Assembly (NCBI GenBank): GCA_023078555.1
Contig: CM041202.1
Location: 62,001 to 126,000, forward strand
From: Ulva prolifera
Lineage: Eukaryota; Chlorophyta; Ulvophyceae; Ulvales; Ulvaceae
Direction of reading: 5' to 3'
DNA: 64,000 bases
Numbering within the stretch: position 1 is the first letter of the stretch; every line of letters starts with the position of its first letter. The position numbers and the translations under genes are program-made. This document shows positions 33,353 to 45,663 of this stretch, one piece after another. The notes below the pieces were generated by a model. The model saw only the letters and a program-made list of their open reading frames with translations, ran no database searches and was not told where the DNA came from.

Positions 33353-36054
33353 GATGGGAGGGTGCTCCGGAAGCGCATGAGGCGGAGTACTGGGCTGGAC
33401 TATTTTGGGGGCCATGGCAGACTGGAGTGGGTGTATGGGGTGGATGCTAGCAACTGTGATGCCGTTTCACTGTGGGTGGTGAACACGGGTTGTGCTGTGC
33501 AGCCTGCCTCGACGCATTGGTGCCTGTCACACTGACTGGTATCTTGGGGCCTGGGCGCTTGGGAACTGCGGCGACATTCTGGGCTGGCGCAAGCTCGTGG
33601 TGCTGCTGTGTGGAGTTGGATTTTGCTTCTCTTTGACTGTGGGGTGTGTTTGTCTGCAGTGCAATCTGCCTCTCTGACTCCGGCCTTGCGGTGCTGCTTG
33701 CATCACAGAGTGCCATGTATCATGACCAGGAGGATCAGCAACTACCTGCTGTTGTTCCAGGAGAATGAGAAGCCTGCAGCTGCTGCTGAGAGTACAAATC
33801 CATGAGCTACAGCCAAAAGGCTAGGTACGAGTTCAGCATGTTTCCGAGCCTGCTGCCGTCTGAGCTGCAGCCAACTGTCTGATGACACACTTGCGTTAGA
33901 TCTGCACTACTTTCAGGCACATCAAGTCACAGCCCCAGGTAGATCCCCAAGGGATCGAGTACTGTGTGTCTGTGTCTCTGTTTTGTTAAACGAAGACTGG
34001 CAGGGACATAAAATGACGAATGCACACAATGCAGTCCCGCGCTGTCATTAACACTCTAGCTCTATCGGCCAGCAGACCATCGGTTCCAAAGGAAACACAG
34101 CTCTTTTCTGCGGTGCGCTCAGCGATCGCATGCATCAGCGGCCAGAGGCCCTCAGGTCAGCTCAGCAGTTGCGGCAAAGCATCAACAGACATCTTACAAG
34201 CCCTGAGTACAGCCAGGATTAAGCTATTCGTACAGTTGATAGATGAAAAGCACCGCTGGTACAGTTTGGAAAACACGAATTGTACCTGTACGACAGCGAC
34301 GACGCGAATCTTTTTCGAGCTGCACGCTGCAGCTTCCGACGACTCTTCTCAGCAGAATTTATGGCTTTAAATCGTTCGTGTGTGCAGCTAGGTGTTCTTG
34401 CCGCTGTGTCCGAGGTCCTGCTCGCCTTCTGTACAGAACCGTTTGACCGCAGCGGGAAGGTCAATTCAATGCATGCAGGTAAGCTACCGATCATTCATAT
34501 GTTAGATAGCATATATAGTAACGTTCAAGCGCTGTGATATGCCGGTGGTGTGCGCGGCGGACATCGTGGCCGTGCCTGTCGGGACAGCCTCCTTGCAGGT
34601 GCAGGTGAAGTGCGCATGCACGTAACTGCGCAAGCCATGCCGTGAACAACTCTGGATGCATATTCGCAAGTGCTGCATGGCCTCCGTGGAGTGCACAGAG
34701 GCTAGAAGGTTGACGAGCGAGGATTCGGGCAGGCCGTGCTGAATTACCTGGGCTTCGAGATGATGGAGCGCCTGACTGCGAGGTATGACCGTAGCTGACC
34801 GGAGGTCGCCGGCATCCGCAGTTGCGCGCGCCGCGCAAAGAGCCTTTCCATGCCTGGGAGCCCGCATGCATTGTGTGCACATCGTGGCTACACGGGCTAC
34901 ATTCAGGAAGATTCGTCAACGCGGCCTGCCGTGAATTCACGAGCTTCCGCTCGGGAGATGACGAACCGGCGCTGGGAAGTGCGATGCCAGTGCCGCATTC
35001 GCTGGGCTCCAGCGCGGAATCTTGGTCCGCATGGCCGTGCATAAAAGCAGTCCGGGGCCAGGGGGATGCGTAGCTGGTGCAAGGTACACACAACACCACG
35101 ATTCTCAAAAACGACTCTCAATTGCGCGCGATTGCAGTTCTGGAAGGTCGAGAAGTCTTGCGAGTTCTAGCGATCGTACAAGCGTACTGAAGACCAGCGC
35201 ATATACACATCAAGAGAACGATCGCCATACAGCCAGTGCGTTCTAGATCTGTTGAATGAAACGAATCGAACTTGTTGTATGCTTGCGTGACTTTGCAATG
35301 TTCTGGGATCTCAGCAGGATCGCGTGCCTAGTAGCAGGCGCCTGCTGGATCCTCGACCTCCGTGCTGGTGAGCAGCTGCCCTTCCTTGCGCGTGGCATTA
35401 TGACATCATGCATGCGCTCACGCGTGTGAGCTTGCGAATATTCGTATCATATGACGTGAACCTGTGAGCGGGAGCTGCAACCAGCGCGCCGGCACCGCAC
35501 CACCTTCCAGCTCTGATGAGTTCTCAACATTCATCTGTGCGACGCAGTGGGTTGGCATCTTGCCACATGATGTAGCTCTCGCGTTTCTGACATATACACA
35601 CTGTTCCACAGCCTGAGATTGTACATGATGGAGTAAATTATACTTCTGTATACTGATATCATCTGGGTCCTGGTGGCCAGCAGTGGCGCCTGTGTGATCA
35701 TGAGATGTGCTGTGGCAGGACTACGTCAACATGGCCTGCACCACAAATCCACAGCCCGGGCCCTGCCTGGCAGGCCACAGTGAACTACCTCTGCACAGAT
35801 CAGGAGGTGCACCCAGATCTGGTGGTGCCACTCCTGACCCTCACTTCCAGCTCTGCAGGTTGACTCACATTACTGACTTGACACTATAACACATTAACTT
35901 CAGGATTAGATCTACTCCATTCCTCATTTGCACATGCATCCAGCACAACTGGTAGCCACTGCCCACCATCCCTGGTACTGGTACTGCCAAATTCATCTGG
36001 TAGTAGCACAATCACAACCATGCACCATGCGTAGCTGTGCCAGCCCTGGCGTGC

Positions 36055-36106
36055 AGAGGGATATTGATGTGTGCATTCTCAAGCGTGCACACATCAATAT
36101 CCCTCT
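36055..36106. repeat. Perfect inverted repeat, 21-base arms, 10-base loop
   Basis: Arms at 36055-36075 and 36086-36106 are exact complements (arm starts agagggatattgatg). They lie about 210 bases upstream of the ATG at 36318 and could affect that gene's promoter or 5' untranslated region, but this is inference. Confidence 0.9.
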
Positions 36107-36317
36107 TGACCTCTTGACGCTGCTTGTGCTCGTACCATCTCATCAGCCACCCCTGGACAGTATGCTGCTTTACACACCACCAGGCACGGCATGCATACCC
36201 ACCATATGCCCACCATAGCCATACATCTCAGTTCCCAGGACAAGCAGCTCAGCGCAGAGGCACATACAGGTACCAAGCTGGAAACATCCAATCACTCTGC
36301 AAGCATCACCCTGCAGC

Positions 36318-37199
36318 ATGCCTCGTCTCGGAGTAGCAGCGCTAATCCTCAGCCTGGGAGCTCTCTCCTCCCAGGGGGCGTCCGCACAGCTGGGTCGCCG
36401 CGGCATCGCTAGCTGCGGCACCCTCGGTGCCATCTGCTGCGGCGCCGACGCACCCAGCCCCTGCGGCCCGGGCCTCGAATGCCCCTCGGGCGGCATCGTC
36501 CGCAACATCTGCGTCAATCCCCCACGCCGCCTCGCGCCGGTGGAGGTCGGCGTGACTGTGATCGATGAGCAGGGGCCGCCGGCCGGTGGCCCCGGCGAAG
36601 GCGTGGTGCGCGACGAGGTGGTTGAGGTGGTTGAGGATGCGCCGGAGGTGCCTGAGCCGGAGGAGCCGGAGGAGCCGGTGCGGCCCGCGCGGCGGCCTCG
36701 CGCCCCTGAGCCCGAGCCCGAGCCGACCCCGGAGCCGACGCCTGAGCCTGAGCCGATGCCTGAGCCGGTGCCGGAGCCAGAGGAGGAGCCGGAGGAAGTA
36801 CCTGAGGATGACGATGAAGAGCGTGATGTGGACCGGGATGTTCAGTTCTCCTCGGCAACGGCTGGCGAGCGCCCGGCTGATGATGACGAGCCCGAGCCGA
36901 TGCCGGAGCCGATGCCAGAGCCCGTGCCGGAGCCAAAGCCCGAGCCGGAGCCGGTCCCCGAGCCGGTGCCGGAGCCAGAGGCGCCGAAGGAGGAGCCAGA
37001 GGAGGATGACGGAGAGGAGGAGGAGCGGGAGGTGGACCGTGATGTGCAGTTTGTTTCCGCGACAGCTGGCGAGCGCCCTCCCCCCTCGTCCCGTGCGTCC
37101 TTCGAGGACACCGAAGTGGAGACAACCCGTGAGGAGAGGACTGTCGATGATGGCACAACAAACGTGTCTGCCGTGCGCGTCACGGCCACCAGCGCTTAA
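36318..37199 (+). CDS. Secreted PEP-rod protein with one cysteine module and two SATAG motifs
   Basis: A single-exon frame of 293 residues from the ATG at 36318. Residues 1-24 form a signal peptide ending GASA-Q. One Cys module follows (CGTLGAICCGADAPSPCGPGLEC), the same pattern as the modules at 21.1-23.9 kb. Then come an acidic Val/Glu linker and two Pro-Glu rods (PEPEPMPEP-type). Each rod is followed by VDRDVQF-SATAGERP; the second copy is followed by a Glu/Thr-rich tail ending in SAVRVTATSA. Rod plus SATAG therefore occurs as a duplicated block. The C-terminal part aligns with the end of the 21.1-kb protein. A secreted surface or matrix role is inferred; the family is unknown to me. Opposite-strand frames through the rods are artefacts of the repeat. 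Confidence 0.8.
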   Translation: MPRLGVAALILSLGALSSQGASAQLGRRGIASCGTLGAICCGADAPSPCGPGLECPSGGIVRNICVNPPRRLAPVEVGVTVIDEQGPPAGGPGEGVVRDEVVEVVEDAPEVPEPEEPEEPVRPARRPRAPEPEPEPTPEPTPEPEPMPEPVPEPEEEPEEVPEDDDEERDVDRDVQFSSATAGERPADDDEPEPMPEPMPEPVPEPKPEPEPVPEPVPEPEAPKEEPEEDDGEEEEREVDRDVQFVSATAGERPPPSSRASFEDTEVETTREERTVDDGTTNVSAVRVTATSA

Positions 37200-37977
37200 G
37201 CGGCCTTTCCGTGGCTAGAGGTGGCCATGTAGCAGCAGGAAGGGCGTGAGCGGGTCTGCGGCCACCGATGTGCAGATGTATGGCTAGCTTCGTGATTGCT
37301 GCCGTTTTTCAGATCAATGTGCGGTGGCGTGTGTGCGTCTGATGTACGTGGAATCAGCTGGAGTTGTGGCCATGGTGCACGCGGGTTCAGCCTGGCGTGC
37401 TTTTCCGTTGACGGACTTTTCAAACTTGACGCAGTATCAGTGGAGGCTGCCTGCGGGTTCACATGATTCATGTAGGTGCACCTGCGGGCATCAGCAGTGT
37501 TTGTGGTCTGCCGCGGCCTTGCCGGCGGCTCTATAGATAGTCATGGACTGACGAACTCTGGTTCGTGCAAAGCCTGGGCTTCAGGCAAGTGTTATGCCAC
37601 GATGTGTATGGACTACTTGCCGATGTGAGCTCAGGGTGCGCTTGAATCGCCATCAGCTGTGTGGGGGGACCGTGCCGCGTGGCGGCGGCTGGCCAGTATC
37701 AGGGCTGCACCTGGTTTTGTCAGCGTACACACTGTGGTGGCACAGCTGCCGTGGAAGTGCTGGTGCAGGCTGGTGCACCTTGACTGTGAAGAAAAAAAAA
37801 AAGAGACGTGGCAGCACTGCATAGCAAGGGTCATATTTCCCGGACAACTTTCTTGAAATTGAAACACTCTGCCCGCAGCACACGATACTCGGTCTGATGG
37901 TGCAGCAGACGCAGCACGTCGGGACCGACCGTCAGTTTTGGGAATTGTAAGCCAGAGAGTGAAACGGCACGCGCAGC

Positions 37978-38067
37978 GAGAGATGTAGATCATCGCAGAT
38001 TTTCTGACTGACCATGCATGCTAATGAGAGATGTAGATCATCGCAGATTTTCTGACTGACCATGCAT
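37978..38067. repeat. 42-bp direct repeat, period 48
   Basis: The unit gagagatgtagatcatcgca and the 22 bases after it occur at 37978-38019 and again at 38026-38067 without a mismatch, separated by gctaat. Confidence 0.9.
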
Positions 38068-38793
38068 TCCTCCTCCTCATGCATTCCGGAGGGAGGCCTC
38101 CCTTCTTGTTTTGGTGGATTATTGTAGCACAGGTGCAACCTGCCTCTCCGAGCGTGGCGACACCGCCACCATGCTGCTGTCGTACCCTACACAGAAATCC
38201 CAAATCATACCCGCCACCCCTGCGCAGCCTTGAACCAGCGTTCCCAAGGACACACACAAACCATGACAGCACAAGGACACAGAATATGCTACAATAATCC
38301 CGGCAACGCCGCACGGCCGCGCACATAACCCTGCCCGCGACCGCGGCGGTCAAACACATCGCCGTGGATCCCCTGCTCCTGCCGGGCACCAACACTGTCC
38401 ACGGCGCCCCAGGCTGTACAACTGTTCCCACAGAGGTAACCATAGAGTCAGCGCAGACCGTTCAGAAGCCAACGGCACCATATAGCTTCCGCAAATTCAT
38501 CGGTGGAGGGCAGAAACGCTGGAGAAATGGAACTGGAGGAATGGAACTGTTACATTGCGTGGACAGATGCAGCACAAGGGCCCCCCCCGCCCCTGTTAGC
38601 CTGGAGTACACTTTGATAATTCACACAGTGCAGCTTCGATCGAGGCATGCATCTTGTCAGGACGGCAACAGAACCAATCGTCCGACGACCTTTCTCCGAG
38701 CCCCGCGTTGGGTGCTTGTCGGCATGCATTTCAGATGTTGTGTGACAGGTAGATAGGTAAGCAGGCCGGGTAGGCACCACGGCCTGCAATGCG

Positions 38794-38824
<31 letters not shown>
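38794..38824. repeat. Homopolymer run of 31 C
   Basis: Uninterrupted C. It produces a poly-Gly frame on the minus strand that is not counted as coding. Confidence 0.9.
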
Positions 38825-38825
<1 letters not shown>

Positions 38826-39725
38826 CTTTGTTGTGGGATCTTGCGCATGTGTGTTGCACAGTACCACCTGCTAGTAGCAGCGGAGGAGGTACAGTGATCT
38901 GATAATGAGCTAGCATGCAATGATGATCATGATCATGATTCATGACTGTGTCAGTCGGCACAGGCGCCGTCAGCCGGCAGCCTTATGCCTCTGTGGGTTT
39001 TAGCTCTCTGGATAGAGGCAGCGCTGCTGCAGGTGTCCACGCCAGCATCTCATGCATGCATGTTGCCGCGCAGCTGCACTTGGGTTTCCGCATCCACTGA
39101 CTTCACTCAGCACAGGCACAACTTGAAGCCTCAATCATATACATAGCCACTTGCAAATGTGCGATTGCAATGTGTGTGTTACCTGTGCCCCTGTCTGTAA
39201 TCTGTATTTTTTTGCTATTGGCAGACATTTGGCTGGAACTTGGAGATTTCATTGCAAATTCAGAAGTCAGGTTGTATGTATGGCTTGTTTCATCTGTATG
39301 TTGTATCTGATCTGATGTGGATTAATTAGCAGCTAATAGCATGGAGCCATGACTAGCTGGCTGAGCCATCTTGCTCAGCAGCACGCATTGCCTGGATGCA
39401 TAATGTGCATGTTGCAGGGCTTCTGCCTGAGGATTCCAGAAGATGCTGGAAGGATGCTATGCATGTGTGCACAAACGCAGTGTGAAGCTCTGCATTACAT
39501 GTGCACATGTACACTATCTGAGTCAGCCAGATGTTGTCTGAGGCTTTTGGTATGGTGAGATTTTGTTGTTGCTATGGTGAAAGCCGGTCGCTCTTTGGCT
39601 TGATATATTTGTTTGCTTTGCCATACAATGGCCCTATATGTGTGACTTGGTAAATCTGAGTCAGCGGTCACACAAATGTGGCACACCACTGGTGACACCA
39701 GTGATATGACTTCTTTCGTGATGCT

Positions 39726-39963
39726 GCTGCCCGCCTATCCACCTTTATCCTTGTAACACACACCACTGGTGACAGCAGTGATGTGGCTGCAGTGCGCAGT
39801 TGCATGGGGTACCCCGGTGTTGCTCTGTGTCACAAGGACAAAGCGAGAGAGGCAATTGTTGATGACCACGAAACATCAACACACATCGATATGGCGCCCT
39901 CATGATATCAGAAGGTGCGGTGCTACCTGCCCCGCTGGCTTCAAGTTTGTGCCTGTAACACAC
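39726..39963. repeat. Cluster of three copies of a dispersed CTTTGTCCTTGTAACACAG repeat
   Basis: Copies at 39726-39760 (+), 39826-39855 (-) and 39921-39963 (+). The first two are inverted relative to each other around a 65-base centre, and the first and third are both followed by an accagtgatgtggctgc-type sequence. Other copies in the window: 14192-14230 (+), 18151-18186 (-), 19745-19780 (+), 44248-44280 (+) and 44723-44759 (+). The consensus is roughly ctacctgcctcgctttgtcc followed by ttgtaacacag. The class of element is unknown. Confidence 0.6.
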
Positions 39964-41334
39964 CAGTGATGTGGCTGCTGTATACGAGGCACTGATCATG
40001 AACCTTGCACGTCGCGATGTGCAAGGATCCAGCAATATATCAATATAGCAAAATAAATGTGGTTTGCCGCCGTGTGACAGCAGAATGGAGCCATGGCGCA
40101 CCTCATCTGGCATGCCACGAGGACTCTGTGAAGGTAGAAGAAATGTTGGCCGGACGTGCACATGTGCATGTGTCTGTACATTGCATACATCAGGGAGGCC
40201 TGTCTTTCAAAGTGCATGCAAGATCGCAAACAACCATATGCATTGGCCCCTGATGAACCCACTGGACATTTAAATTTGTCAGTGGGTCAAAGTCTGCGAG
40301 TGACAAGGTTATGGCATGGATATCTATAGTAGCTACCTAGTTATCTGGCTAGATCTTACACATAGCTGCTCGCAGGCCGGGCCTTGTTTGGATGATAGGA
40401 TAGGAATTCCTAACCACTCCGGCCACTGGCAAGCCTGCAGGGTGGTATGCAACAGCTCCCTAGGGGATTCAGCAGATTCCAAACAAGTCACTCGCAGTCT
40501 CAATTGAGACTTGAGACTTGCAAGGTACTCTGTAGGCCAGAAACAAGCGCGGGAGACCCTCTGGAGTTTGGGATGACTCCGTCGGACCCCCCCCTGGGCC
40601 TTGCAACACCAATTGCGCCTGAGAGCTCTAGAGAGCCTGATGCCTAAGCAACACCACAAACTACTCTGGCATTCATCCATGCATGGATACAGGCACGTCA
40701 TGATGTACTAGTAAAGCCAATCCCTAAATTACTGCCCCTTTGACAGCACGCCATGCGGGCAAGGTGGTCTTGGTGGGACTCACTGCCGTGTGACAGCTGT
40801 CCCAGCACACCGGCCAAGTGGCCTGGGTGCCGGAGCGCTCGACGCGACCCCCCTACATATCCTCTCGCGAGCCTTTAGCTAGGGGCGTCGCAGCTTTGGT
40901 GAAAGGCGGATATGCCTATACTCGGGACAGCCTGGCACAGCTCCAATGTGCCGTTGCATGTGCTGTGGCTTGAGGGCACTTCGGCATTGGCGTTCTGCGT
41001 GCCACGCAGTGGTGGCGGTGCAGCTGGGCTAATGTGGCGCTCAGGGGCGGCCATGTATTTTTGGCGGGTGTTTGTTTTGGGCCGCGTTGGAAGTTGGATG
41101 CCCCCAGGTGTTATGTGCGGTCGGTTGCGGCCGGGTGAACTGGGTTGGGCCGTCTCGGGCGCTTTCAGCGCCGCGGGGCTGCTCTGTGCATATGCTTGGG
41201 GCTTCTAGTGACTTAGGCTCAGTGTAATCGGGCGCATGAGCAGGGGTGAGTGGGTGTTGAGGAGTGTGTGCGTTCGCATGCACACGCTGCCGTGGAGTAC
41301 TCCACTATGGCACGGGTCACAGTGGAGCACGGCA

Positions 41335-41419
41335 CGGACACACGGCAAAGCCGTCCGTGGCCTCTGTGCTGAGCAGGCTGCTGAGCACCGAGGCCGCGGA
41401 CGGCTTTGCCGTGTGTCCG
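41335..41419. repeat. Near-perfect 85-bp hairpin
   Basis: The 42-base arms 41335-41376 and 41378-41419 are complementary with three mismatches and a single spacer base. The arm contains cacggcaaagccgtccg. No open frame explains it. A small-RNA precursor or a miniature foldback element are both possible. Confidence 0.9.
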
Positions 41420-42614
41420 CGTCCACTGCATCATGTCCAACCAAGTTGCAGATAGCAATTGACGGCAGCAGTGTCCTTGTACACATCCCCGGCGGTGCTA
41501 TATACCTATATATAGGTATACCTGCGTGTGCCTTCCGAACGTCGGCAAGGAAGAAGCACTTCGAATTCTTCCTTGCAATTGTTACTGTGGCAATCCAGTG
41601 ATATGGCCGCTACACCATGGCCACAGGATTGCCACAGTATCACACCACCATGTCACCCACGCCACTCGAGGATCCTGCGTACCCTCATGCATGATCATGA
41701 TGTGACCGATGTGATCACATCATACACCGCCACCTGGACAAATGAACCCGCCATGTCCTCTGTATGAGCGTTCGCACAGTTTCACTATTGCAGTGATTGC
41801 GATTTTTTTTCTGTGCAACAAAAAGTGCACTCAGGCTGTATACCGTACTTAATTAATTAAATGCATGGACAAGTAACGCGTCACACTGGGTTTTCTAGGT
41901 ACTCAGCTAGGTATACTTAATCATGATTGTTTATGGCGACAGACCCAACAAAGATTGGAAGTTTAAGACCTAGTCACCATGTAACACTTTACACCCCATG
42001 TAACGCTGGCGTAGGTGTCCCTGCTTTTAATTTAGTACGGTCCGTACAGCACGTACAGCACGTGCTGAATTGTGTGTGGGCTGTGTCTTCAAGGGAACAG
42101 CCTGCGCAGGCCTGTGCTTGTGCTCCAGCATGCACATGCCTCATGACCAGCAGGGCCGGTGGGTGCCCGCAAAGCAAAGTAAAGGAAAGCAACTGCAGAC
42201 GTGTCGGCTGATGACATAAATATGACTAGGCTTAAGCAGCGCTCATCAGTAGGCATGTACATGCTGTCCACTGAAGCGGAGAAATCATTGATATCATCAT
42301 GAAGATATCAAATGACAGTCGTGTTCCTGCCAGCAGTGCATTGATATCATGCATTTGACTCGGAAACTCATGGCTGTGACTGCAGGGAGCGAAACCTCAG
42401 CAGGAGGGGAGGACACCGCAGCCGCAACTACTAGTAGTAAGAGATATATATCATCCATGTACTGTGGCAAGTCAGCTGCTAGCCGCTAGCAGCTGATGCA
42501 GGTGACTCAATTGGCACTGGCCATCAATGCAGTTGACATGTTTAGGATCAATGAAAGCTTTAGTGTGCTGTCCATTGTGGCCACAACGCCAGCAATTGAA
42601 TAGAATGTGGTGGC

Positions 42615-43324
42615 TAGGGATGGCACAAAGGCGAGGTCGAGGACCTCGTTCTAGTCCGAGGTCAATGAACTCGGTACGAGTCTCGTACCGAGGCCGAGGT
42701 GAAAAAATGCCCCACCTCGGATGGGGTCTAGGTCCCGTTATGTCGAACACTGCTTAAAGTCTCAGACGCACTGCTAGACACTAATCGGAGACCACATATT
42801 GCGGACACAGGTGCACAAGCCCAGGGCATGAACAAACTATAATTAAATTACTCACATTGATTACCACTGGCGAGCCTACAATTGAATTAAACAATTGCCC
42901 GGCATGGATGGTGTGTGTGGCACAGTACAGAAATGCATCTGTGGTGGAATTCTTAAGCCTGTGGTGAGGAGGTTTTAGTAGCGGACATGGAGGCACTTGC
43001 ACATGAGGATGCACAGAGGGAGGTGGAATCAATTGAATGACTATTGTAAGGTTTTTATATCTACTGTATTGTATTGCAATGCTATATATCGATTGACTCA
43101 GCGTAATGCTGCTTTGTACATGCGTGCACACCTGATCCGAGGTGAATTAGTGCAATCCGAGGTGAATCGTACGAGTCCGAGGTCAAATCGTACGAGTCCG
43201 AGGTCAAATCGTACGAGTCCTAGGTCAACTCGTACGATTCCTAGGTCACCTCGGTTGATCTCGTGCCACCTAGACCTCGGCACGAGACGAGATGGACACC
43301 CACCTCGGCTCTGTGCCATCCCTA
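42615..43324. mobile_element. Non-autonomous hAT-like DNA transposon, 710 bp
   Basis: The left end tagggatggcacaaaggcga and the right end are inverted repeats over about 22 bases with few mismatches (tagggatggcac exact). The element is flanked by an exact 8-bp direct repeat, gtggtggc, at 42607-42614 and 43325-43332; 8-bp duplications are typical of hAT. Both subterminal regions carry many tccgaggtc motifs, including a 21-bp tandem repeat near 43146-43250 on the right and a perfect ctcggtacgag hairpin on the left. Such arrays are usually transposase-binding sites. There is no transposase frame inside, so movement would need an enzyme supplied elsewhere. Confidence 0.85.
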
Positions 43325-44372
43325 GTGGTGGCCATGAGGAACAGCAGATTTAGGCTTGCATTTTGGCGGGCTGATTGTGCAGAATGAAATTCTGCTCGTG
43401 AGAGAGGTTTGAGGATGTTCCTTGTGAACGTTAACAATTGTGCCCTTAATGAGTAACCACAAGTTGACACTTTTTTCCGCTGATGAACTTCCATTGTGGG
43501 AACATTTACTGGCTAGCAGTGTCAACAAGGCAATGTTTCAGGATTAGGTCTCTGACTCCACTTGTGAACTTGGCAACAACCTCTAGAACTATCAATGGAA
43601 GTATGTTCACAGTAATGCATGCTCTGCATGCTATCATATGATTCAAATACATGTATGCGCCAGTACTAGTATAGCAGTTCATATGCTCCGCTGACATGCA
43701 AGCTTTGCATGTTTTGCTGCAACCAGGGCAGCCCACCATGATTCATATGGCATCACCCTGATGGCCAGACAGTACCCCCGATGAAAGCGGATTCAGTGCC
43801 AAGACACTGGTGCTCATGCATGTGCATGGTCACACACATGCACATGCATAGCACATGCATAGCAACATCATGCACATGCATGAGAACCGGGGCTCTGGGG
43901 CGGGCTGGGGGACAGTGTGGGAGTGTGGGTGGGTGGGCAGGTGTGATTGTGGGTGCGGGTATGTGTTACGAGTGAAGCTGCTACTCAAGTCAATACGGTA
44001 GCACTTTATAGGCATCCAATCCTTATCAGTTGACAATTAACCCTCTGGGGCCCCGCAGGGTTGGCGCTTTTCGTTCAGCAGTATGGGGGTTTGTGCGTGG
44101 GTTTACTAGTATGGCTGCGGCCAGGGCGGGTGCTGACGGGTGTGGTTGCGCATGCATGGGTGTGTTGGTATGTGGTACGTGTTGCTGGTTGCGTGGGTGT
44201 GCGGTTCCCCTGCCAGTGGTTGTTGCCCGCAGTGCACTGCTAGCATGCTACCTGCCTGCCTCGCTTTGCCCTTGTGCCACATGTGTAAATCATTCTCTAT
44301 GCCTTGCTGCTGGAAGAGGCTGCGAGGCCTTGTGCTATTATATCACATGGTGACGGCTACACAGTTGGCCAC

Positions 44373-44392
44373 GGGGGGGGGGGGGGGGGGGG
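44373..44392. repeat. Homopolymer run of 20 G
   Basis: Uninterrupted G next to TG-rich sequence; no coding meaning. Confidence 0.9.
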
Positions 44393-44518
44393 TTTGGGGC
44401 TAGGGAGGCCCCCGGAAATCGGGCGGCCATGATGGGCGGCCTCAGGCAGAGGTGTTTTGGGCGTGGCCCTGTCGTACGGCGGAGGGCGCTGTGGTGTTGG
44501 CGGTTGTGTTGCTGTGTG

Positions 44519-44594
44519 TCGGCCGTGGGGTCTGTGTGTGCGTGTATGGGTGTGTGTCGGCCGTGGGGTCTGTGTGTGCGTGTATGGGTGTGTG
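44519..44594. repeat. 38-bp tandem duplication, TG-rich
   Basis: The unit beginning tcggccgtggggtctgtgtg occurs at 44519 and 44557, exactly 38 bases apart, within a longer TG-rich tract. Confidence 0.85.
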
Positions 44595-45479
44595 GGTGTG
44601 TGCTTCTTGGCGGTCTGCGGATCTGTGTCGTTTGCTGCGCCGGTGACGGGTTTTCTCGGCGTGGTGGGTGTCGCGTGCGTGGGTGGCTGGGTGTTTGCTT
44701 CGTCTCTTTGCTGCTTTCGCGGTGCTGCCCGCCTTGCTGCCTTTGTCCTTGTAACACAGTTGGCCATCGCATCACCGATAGACCCCCAATCACATCGCGG
44801 CGTGACGGCCGGGGAGACTCAGGTTTTCCTTTCTTTCAACTCTTCATCATGATCTTGTCCATGGCAGAGCCGCGACTAGCACTCCGGTGTCGCGAGTGAT
44901 ATGCCATCAGGCTGCAGCCATGGCCCGGCTTGCAGTCGGGCAAGAGTGCAGCATGGATTCGGATGTGCCTCGATTGGGGCAAGTGCAGCATGTGCGGCAA
45001 TGGTGGCCCAGATCTTGTGCCAGTGATCTGGAGGATCCGGGCTCCTGAATGCATGCATGCAGAAGAAGTGGACGTGCCCACTGACAGTGGAGACCTAGGG
45101 GCCATCGCTGCATGCATGCGATCGATCGCTTCGCGCAGCATGCTGCTTGCCGGAGTGGATGTGGAAACTTGCACCGCAATTGCAACGTACATGAATTTCC
45201 TCTGCACATACGTATACCTTCCAGAGAAGACAAAGGTGCAGCATGAGCACTACTGCTAACACAGTTTCCTTTGCTGTGTTTGCCTATGCACTACAGATTT
45301 GTAGGTACAGCATTACACCTTGCTGAATTTGCCTATGCACATGCCCAATCGCTCTTCTGTACTGCACTACTACAAGCACGAGTTGTACTGCTGCCAATCG
45401 AGGATGCTGAGATACATGCTGAGATACATGAATGCACATGTGCTTTCATGTTTCACTCAGCCCACCAAGTCATGTAGAT

Positions 45480-45557
45480 GATCTGACCCGGATATGCTGT
45501 CTTGACAGCATATCCGGGTCAGATCAGGTCCACTAATTCCAAGATCTTGGAATTAGT
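45480..45557. repeat. Twin palindromes (21-base-arm hairpin and 26-bp palindrome)
   Basis: Positions 45480-45500 and 45505-45525 are exact complements around a cttg loop (arm begins gatctgacccggatatg). Six bases on, 45532-45557 is a perfect 26-bp palindrome (half-site actaattccaaga). Confidence 0.95.
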
Positions 45558-45663
45558 CGTATTGAGCTACACTGCCAGTGGTGTACACTTCGCGCCCAAT
45601 AGTAAATGCAGTGAAGGTTGCTGTGAAGGTCCGTCGCCGGGAGCGGCAAGATAATCTGTAGCT

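Larger units (their letters stand above)
31815..36317. other. Intergenic stretch
   Basis: No supported gene over 4.5 kb. Structures: adjacent palindromes at 33315-33352, the inverted repeat at 36055-36106, and many catgcatg words. A minus frame at 34882-34502 contains helix-like segments (LHHLEAQVIQHGLPE, LLASVHSTEAMQHLRICIQ) that could be a remnant of a helical-repeat protein; I cannot support more. Confidence 0.4.
37200..42606. other. Intergenic stretch rich in repeats
   Basis: No supported gene over 5.4 kb; composition is mixed and many short frames overlap. Contents listed separately: direct repeats at 37978-38067, a C31 run, a cluster of dispersed repeats at 39.7-39.96 kb, and the hairpin at 41.3 kb. 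Also present are perfect palindromes at 41501-41520 (half-site tatacctata) and 42472-42496 (tcagctgctagc arms, 1-base loop). Confidence 0.45.
43333..45479. other. Intergenic stretch with simple-sequence DNA
   Basis: No supported gene. It contains a G20 run (44373-44392), a 38-bp tandem duplication of TG-rich sequence (44519-44594), and two copies of the CTTTGTCCTTGTAACACAG repeat. A 109-codon plus frame at 44930-45259 has a CxxC pair but no recognisable family, and the minus strand is equally open. Confidence 0.4.

Noticed and set aside
36514-37161. 215-codon frames on both strands with Arg- or Ala/Pro-rich repeats
   Set aside because: Shadow frames of the PEP-rod gene at 36318-37199, which alone has a signal peptide and conserved motifs.
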